From Bacteroidaceae bacterium (lineage in GTDB: Bacteria > Bacteroidota > Bacteroidia > Bacteroidales > Bacteroidaceae), in NCBI GenBank assembly GCA_017647225.1, contig JAGCLA010000051.1:1-64000 (forward strand): DNA of 64,000 bases. Direction: 5' to 3'. The first letter of the stretch is position 1; every line of letters starts with the position of its first letter. The translations under genes and the position numbers were made by a program. Shown piece by piece: positions 59,623 to 64,000 of this stretch. The notes beneath the pieces are model-generated. The model was not told the DNA's origin. It saw only the letters and a program-made list of their open reading frames with translations, and made no database searches.

Positions 59623-62600
59623 TTATTTAGGGAGAGTAAAAAGTATTACCGTTCCTGATACATCAGAACGGGCCTCCATACGCCCACCGTGTTTTCCTGT
59701 ATAATCTTCGTGTATTCTGACAATCTCCTTTGCAACAAGATACTCCATAGCATTCACACCACCGTCATCGCCTATATTGCGTTTTGTCGGTGTAAAAAGT
59801 TCTGCAACCTCATCGCTTGTAATCTCATAACGGTTATCGACCAGTTCCACCTTAACTACATCAACGGCATCAATAGCACGCAACAGCAATGTTCCGCTCT
59901 TCTTCACGCACAAAGCAGCTGTGAACAATTGTTCAAAAAGATAATCGACAAGGTCGATATCCGCCTTGATGACAATATCCGTTTTCTCACAGACGACATT
60001 GATGCCTACATTATTTTTCTTTGCCAAGCGTTCGGCATATCGTTTGGCATTTTCAAACAACACCGACAACTTCACGTTTGACAATGAGAAACTTGCGCTG
60101 TCAAGTTCACGTACAGCACAATTGCTCAAGATACCAAACACCGAACTGTAATAATCCATAAGCTCACGCATCTCGGTTACGATATCCATATTATCTGCTG
60201 CCGACGACAATGCCTGCCCTGCAAGTTCTCTTATACGGCTCGGGTAATATACCGTTTCGTGCTTTATCACAGAAAGGCAGTTATCCATGACCATATTCTG
60301 CACATGCATGCGATTTTCCTCATAGCTTATACGCTCCGCCTCATCTTCAAGCTCTTCGATAGCCATATATCCACTCGCCACCCTTACTGCCGAATGATAA
60401 GCTACCGATGCAAGATAGTTCGATACAAGTTCAAGGCTCACGACTTCATTATCGCTCAGAGGGCGCTCTGTAACTATTTCCAGCACACCGACCGACATTC
60501 GTTCACCGTCATTCACCGCATACAAAGGCATAACGCGTTCCATTCCTGACGGCAAGACTATCTGTTCTCCGCTATCAAGAACACGTTCCATATAAATCCC
60601 TGCACGACCCTGCATTGTGACAGCAGGAGCCTCAACAAGCACCTGTTCATTACCCTTACCGGAACTCAGCAGCATTGCCACGCTCTTTATACGCATTGTC
60701 TCACCCATGCAGGAGTACAGTTCATCAACAATATCCTGCGCAAGTTCCTGAGTCGTACGTCGGCCACTTTGCGTAGCCACATTCAACAAACGGCTGTTCA
60801 TCTCAAGCACAAGATGTTCATTTGTCTTTTCTATGATGTTATGACGTACAAAAGTTATTACAAAATAGACAAGAAGCAATAATATCAAAAAGCTCAAGAA
60901 GGCAATGGCAACCTCATAATGGTTGGCAACCTGTTTGATTGACGAATAGCGGTCGGCAATACCGTTATCCTCATCGACAAGCCTGTAAAGGTTTGAATAT
61001 ATGAAATTGTTATACCTGTATGCGTCCCACTTGTTCAAAGCCAAAGACGCGACAGCTACTTCGTTGCGTATATCAAGGATATTGAAGAAGACATCTTCTT
61101 TCAAGGAATCAGGATATAGCGACTCTCGCCACCACAAAATCTCTGCGGCATTACCCGATGATATCGTCAGCGTGTCGTTGCCACCAATCTCTCTCTTGTA
61201 ATAGTCGTTAAGAATATCCAATGCTTCCTGCGCCACAACAAAAGCCTCTTCGTGTTTCTCTTCGACATTACACATGAAGACAGAATCGGCATATACGTTG
61301 AGTCGGGCGAACATATTATTTTCGGCAGAAACTGATATAGGCAACAAAAGCAACAGCAACGACAGGAATCTCATGAAGCCCTTTGGCAAACGGAACGAGA
61401 AACGGCTACCGCTTCCCTTGGTGCTTGTTATGTCAAATGAACATACCGAATAAATAGGGTCTGTCTTACGATACTTTTCGATGATACCTTTACAGTTCAT
61501 CAGTCCAAAGCCACTACCCTTGCTCTTGGGTTTCATCAGTTCGTTGTCGGCACCTATGAGCGAGGCATCATAGACTTTTGAATCCAATATGCGGTCAATA
61601 TCGTTCTGCGACATGCCTATACCGGTATCGGTCACTGCAATTTCCACAAAACTGTCATCTTCAATGCTCTCAAGAACCACACACCCGCCCTTAGAGGTAA
61701 ATTTCGCAGCATTGTCAACAAGCGTGTTTATCATAAAGAGTGTAAGAGCCTTGTCAGCCTTTATTACGCTATCGGTCGGTTTGACCATCAGTGTAAGTCC
61801 ACGACTATCAAAGACCTTGCTGTTCTTTTCCATAATGGCAAAGAGGTCGGCAAGGGCAAAGTTTTCGATTCTTAAATTAAGTTCACCCTGACGTGTCTTT
61901 ATCCAGCGTTCGAGAATCACATTCAGGTCATCGAGTTTTTCGGTAAGTTCGGACACATATTGCAGTTTACGTCTGCAGTCTTCCACCGGCAACTGCCCCG
62001 AAAGCATCTTCAGTTCATTCGATATGCGGTCCATAAAAGGACGTATCCCTGAAACAATTGACACAGAAACCCTTTTCAGGACATTCTCACGCTTATGCCC
62101 GGCAAGATATATAGCCGAAGCACGCTTCATCTCCTCGACCTTTTCACGTTCCTCGCTTATATCGGAGAGGCGCAATCCCTCTTCTATGGCAACAGCAATA
62201 TACGGGACAAGCATTGCTATGAGATTTCTCTTGTCATCGTCAAGCGGCATTTCGGTCAAAACAGTAAGTTTGTCACTATCGGTCAAGTTCATATATTGTA
62301 TGTCAAAGACATCGATATACGACATACCTTCAGTGCAAGCTGTTTCCGAAACCACAAACAGGCTCTTTCCCGAGAAATTTTCCATTACCTCATTGAGTTT
62401 TGCCGATATTGCATCAAACAGTTGCTGCTTATTGTCGATATTATGAGGCAGTGATGACAACAGCATACGGCAAACCTTCAGCAGACGCTTACGCTGCATG
62501 GAATAAGACTTTTCTCTGCGCAAGCGGCGACGATGCACGAAGAGGAGCAACATCAACAGAACTACAAACAGCAGGAACAGGGCTACAGCTATAACCTTCA

Positions 62601-63879
62601 GATATACCACTTCCTTGTCTATAGCGGATATGCGACTTTCCAATTGTTTGTTCAGCCTTGTTGTACGCAACAGCTCAAGGTAAATATCACGATTGATGTA
62701 GGAAGCCTCCTTGTCACCCACACCTGCGTATGCACAACTCGCCTCACGACAAATGCTCAACAGACATTCAGGAATATGGTATATACCTTCATCGATATTT
62801 GTCACCGGCCCCTCGCCTGAATCAATTGAACAGAACAGGGAATCAGGATTTGAAAAAGAAGAATCCGGATAATACTCCTGATAATACTCAATTATATGGT
62901 CGTATGCCCCTGACAGCAACACAAGTGCTTCGTCATACTTCTCAAGCCTTACGCCACATGATGCCTGCACAGCCAAAGCCTCTATCATCATATATCTGTC
63001 GCCATACTCTCCAAAAGTATTGGCAGCATCTTCGGCAAGGACATACGGCAGATTTTCGGCAGTTACATCATTAGGGAGCAAGGATTGTGTACGCTCCGGA
63101 TACTCTTTTTGGAAGAGTTCGAGCACTTCATTGTCGCGCAACGCTATGGCAAGCAACAGTTTGTAATTCGCTTCGAGCCATTTCATGCCATTGTTTCCGG
63201 CAACGTCAATCCCCACAGCCAATGAGGAGAGTCGTTTATCCATGTCCGATTCGCTGTTGGCAATAATCATTCTTGCATAAAGGCGCAACGCCCTGTCATC
63301 GGCACTCTCCATATTACGTTCAAGATACTCAAGTACCTTAAACGATTCTTCATACATGGCAAGGTTCGAGAAATAGCAGACCGACACAATTCCATATTCC
63401 ACCTTCGCTCGGTTGAAACGTTCCTTGTCACCGGGCGAGAGAATATCATACTCTTCGTTTATTCTCCTTATCCTTGCCAATGCACTTGCCCTGTAATCGA
63501 AGAACTGCCTGTTGACCGAAACTCTGTAACATATCGTCATAAGACCTACATCAGCCACAAGACGTTCTATTTCACATTCCGAATTTTCACGTACCGAGCG
63601 ATAAAGTTGCACAGCACGTACGTAATCCATACGCATCATTGCCGAATATGCCGTTGCATTATCAACGACCATCTGCAATTCGGTGTCATCGTTCGATAAG
63701 GACGATAATTCGGAAACAAGAGCATCAAAATTTTCCATATCGGAATATCTCTCGTTTGAGATTTCCGAGCATAAAGAGTCAACAGGAAACAGTCCCATTC
63801 CCGTGTGCGAAAACCCGCTGAATGAGGTCAATGACAACATTATGGCAACAAGCCACATATATATCTGTTTCCTATCCAT
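59623..63879 (-). CDS. very large tandem histidine kinase-like protein, 1418 aa
   Basis: Order: signal peptide (MWLVAIMLSLTSFSGFS), TPR-like helices (about 40-410), membrane helix (about 420-445), GAF-like region, possible phosphoacceptor His in YLAGHKRENVLKR (about 597), HATPase with FMINTLVDNAAKF (N box), VTDTGIGMS and KGSGFGLMNCKGI (about 715-800). Then an internal signal-like stretch (FMRFLSLLLLLLPISVSAE, about 837), a second sensor, helix (about 1000), GAF-like part, second His in VIKHETVYYPSRI (about 1206) and a degenerate ATPase end. It looks like two sensor kinases fused. It signals to the adjacent response regulator. Confidence 0.82.
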   Translation of the reverse strand: MDRKQIYMWLVAIMLSLTSFSGFSHTGMGLFPVDSLCSEISNERYSDMENFDALVSELSSLSNDDTELQMVVDNATAYSAMMRMDYVRAVQLYRSVRENSECEIERLVADVGLMTICYRVSVNRQFFDYRASALARIRRINEEYDILSPGDKERFNRAKVEYGIVSVCYFSNLAMYEESFKVLEYLERNMESADDRALRLYARMIIANSESDMDKRLSSLAVGIDVAGNNGMKWLEANYKLLLAIALRDNEVLELFQKEYPERTQSLLPNDVTAENLPYVLAEDAANTFGEYGDRYMMIEALAVQASCGVRLEKYDEALVLLSGAYDHIIEYYQEYYPDSSFSNPDSLFCSIDSGEGPVTNIDEGIYHIPECLLSICREASCAYAGVGDKEASYINRDIYLELLRTTRLNKQLESRISAIDKEVVYLKVIAVALFLLFVVLLMLLLFVHRRRLRREKSYSMQRKRLLKVCRMLLSSLPHNIDNKQQLFDAISAKLNEVMENFSGKSLFVVSETACTEGMSYIDVFDIQYMNLTDSDKLTVLTEMPLDDDKRNLIAMLVPYIAVAIEEGLRLSDISEEREKVEEMKRASAIYLAGHKRENVLKRVSVSIVSGIRPFMDRISNELKMLSGQLPVEDCRRKLQYVSELTEKLDDLNVILERWIKTRQGELNLRIENFALADLFAIMEKNSKVFDSRGLTLMVKPTDSVIKADKALTLFMINTLVDNAAKFTSKGGCVVLESIEDDSFVEIAVTDTGIGMSQNDIDRILDSKVYDASLIGADNELMKPKSKGSGFGLMNCKGIIEKYRKTDPIYSVCSFDITSTKGSGSRFSFRLPKGFMRFLSLLLLLLPISVSAENNMFARLNVYADSVFMCNVEEKHEEAFVVAQEALDILNDYYKREIGGNDTLTISSGNAAEILWWRESLYPDSLKEDVFFNILDIRNEVAVASLALNKWDAYRYNNFIYSNLYRLVDEDNGIADRYSSIKQVANHYEVAIAFLSFLILLLLVYFVITFVRHNIIEKTNEHLVLEMNSRLLNVATQSGRRTTQELAQDIVDELYSCMGETMRIKSVAMLLSSGKGNEQVLVEAPAVTMQGRAGIYMERVLDSGEQIVLPSGMERVMPLYAVNDGERMSVGVLEIVTERPLSDNEVVSLELVSNYLASVAYHSAVRVASGYMAIEELEDEAERISYEENRMHVQNMVMDNCLSVIKHETVYYPSRIRELAGQALSSAADNMDIVTEMRELMDYYSSVFGILSNCAVRELDSASFSLSNVKLSVLFENAKRYAERLAKKNNVGINVVCEKTDIVIKADIDLVDYLFEQLFTAALCVKKSGTLLLRAIDAVDVVKVELVDNRYEITSDEVAELFTPTKRNIGDDGGVNAMEYLVAKEIVRIHEDYTGKHGGRMEARSDVSGTVILFTLPK

Positions 63880-63891
63880 AGGAAAATGTTT

Positions 63892-64000
63892 TTAATCCAA
63901 TGTGTGCATTATTTCCTCGATTACATGAGGGAAATGCTCATATTCAAGCGCATGCACCTTTGACGCAACATCCTCGTATGTATCGGTAGGCAATACGGGA
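63892..64000 (-). CDS. purN: phosphoribosylglycinamide formyltransferase, C-terminal end
   Basis: The last 35 codons read VLPTDTYEDVASKVHALEYE, then HFPHVIEEIMHTLD and stop, matching the end of PurN (de novo purine synthesis). The remaining part is beyond the window. The kinase gene starts 12 nt after its stop, so the two might share a transcript. Confidence 0.75.
   Translation of the reverse strand, partial: PVLPTDTYEDVASKVHALEYEHFPHVIEEIMHTLD

Overview
The window looks like a chromosomal stretch of a Bacteroidales bacterium (Bacteroides/Prevotella-like). The reasons are the many promoters with the Bacteroidetes pattern (TTG/TTTG, about 19-21 nt, then TAnnTTTG), the weak ribosome binding sites, and families typical of the phylum: BspA-type leucine-rich repeats, DUF4494, a sufBCDS cluster joined to rimP-nusA-infB, an OmpH-like lipoprotein and an S41 protease. 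No integrase, transposase, CRISPR array or rRNA is visible.

Positions 1 to about 30.4 kb are accessory DNA. From 1 to 12 kb almost everything is on the minus strand: tandem leucine-rich-repeat genes, small hypothetical genes, an ADP-ribosyltransferase (ART) gene overlapping a NADAR gene like a toxin/antitoxin pair, an AT-rich patch with an N-formylglutamate amidohydrolase-like gene, an AAA+ ATPase operon, two WG-repeat paralogues, a divergent NADAR protein and a WYL regulator. From 12.4 to 30 kb everything is on the plus strand: a two-gene system that I read as Druantia type III (DruH plus the 2016-aa helicase DruE), a 660-nt structured intergenic region, a small gene plus a NADAR gene cut by an in-frame amber codon, rmuC, an ADP-ribosylglycohydrolase with an extra C-terminal domain, a DUF1810-HD fusion, a SLOG/DUF2493 protein and a zinc-ribbon protein.

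The most interesting signal is a dispersed promoter-like unit of about 41-48 bp. It has a dyad (ATCTGTGCA, 5-7 nt, TGCACAGAT or close) followed by TTTTCTTTGCA or close. It sits in the correct orientation before both WG-repeat genes, the divergent NADAR gene, the small-ORF/amber-NADAR unit, rmuC and the DUF1810-HD gene. This suggests one regulon that joins ADP-ribose chemistry, WG-repeat proteins and a nuclease-like DNA-maintenance protein on both sides of the Druantia-like locus. I did not recognise this combination as a named system.

From 30.4 kb to the end the content is core genome: rlmH, a beta-helix lipoprotein, pepD, an OmpH-like lipoprotein, aspA, initiator tRNA-Met, a TetR gene with an operator inside its own promoter, an RluA-type synthase, two tRNA-Asn genes, an S41 protease, then a long translation/Fe-S operon (rimP, nusA, infB, cvpA, sufB, sufC, sufD, sufS, rnhB). 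After that come small membrane proteins, a nitroreductase/ProC-like/KdsC-like operon, a malic enzyme without its usual phosphotransacetylase half, DUF4494, a YggS-type protein, and a minus-strand unit of a very large double histidine kinase, its response regulator and a half-size AbgT-like membrane protein. The 3' end of purN lies at the right edge. All family calls come from reading the protein sequences; no database search was run.
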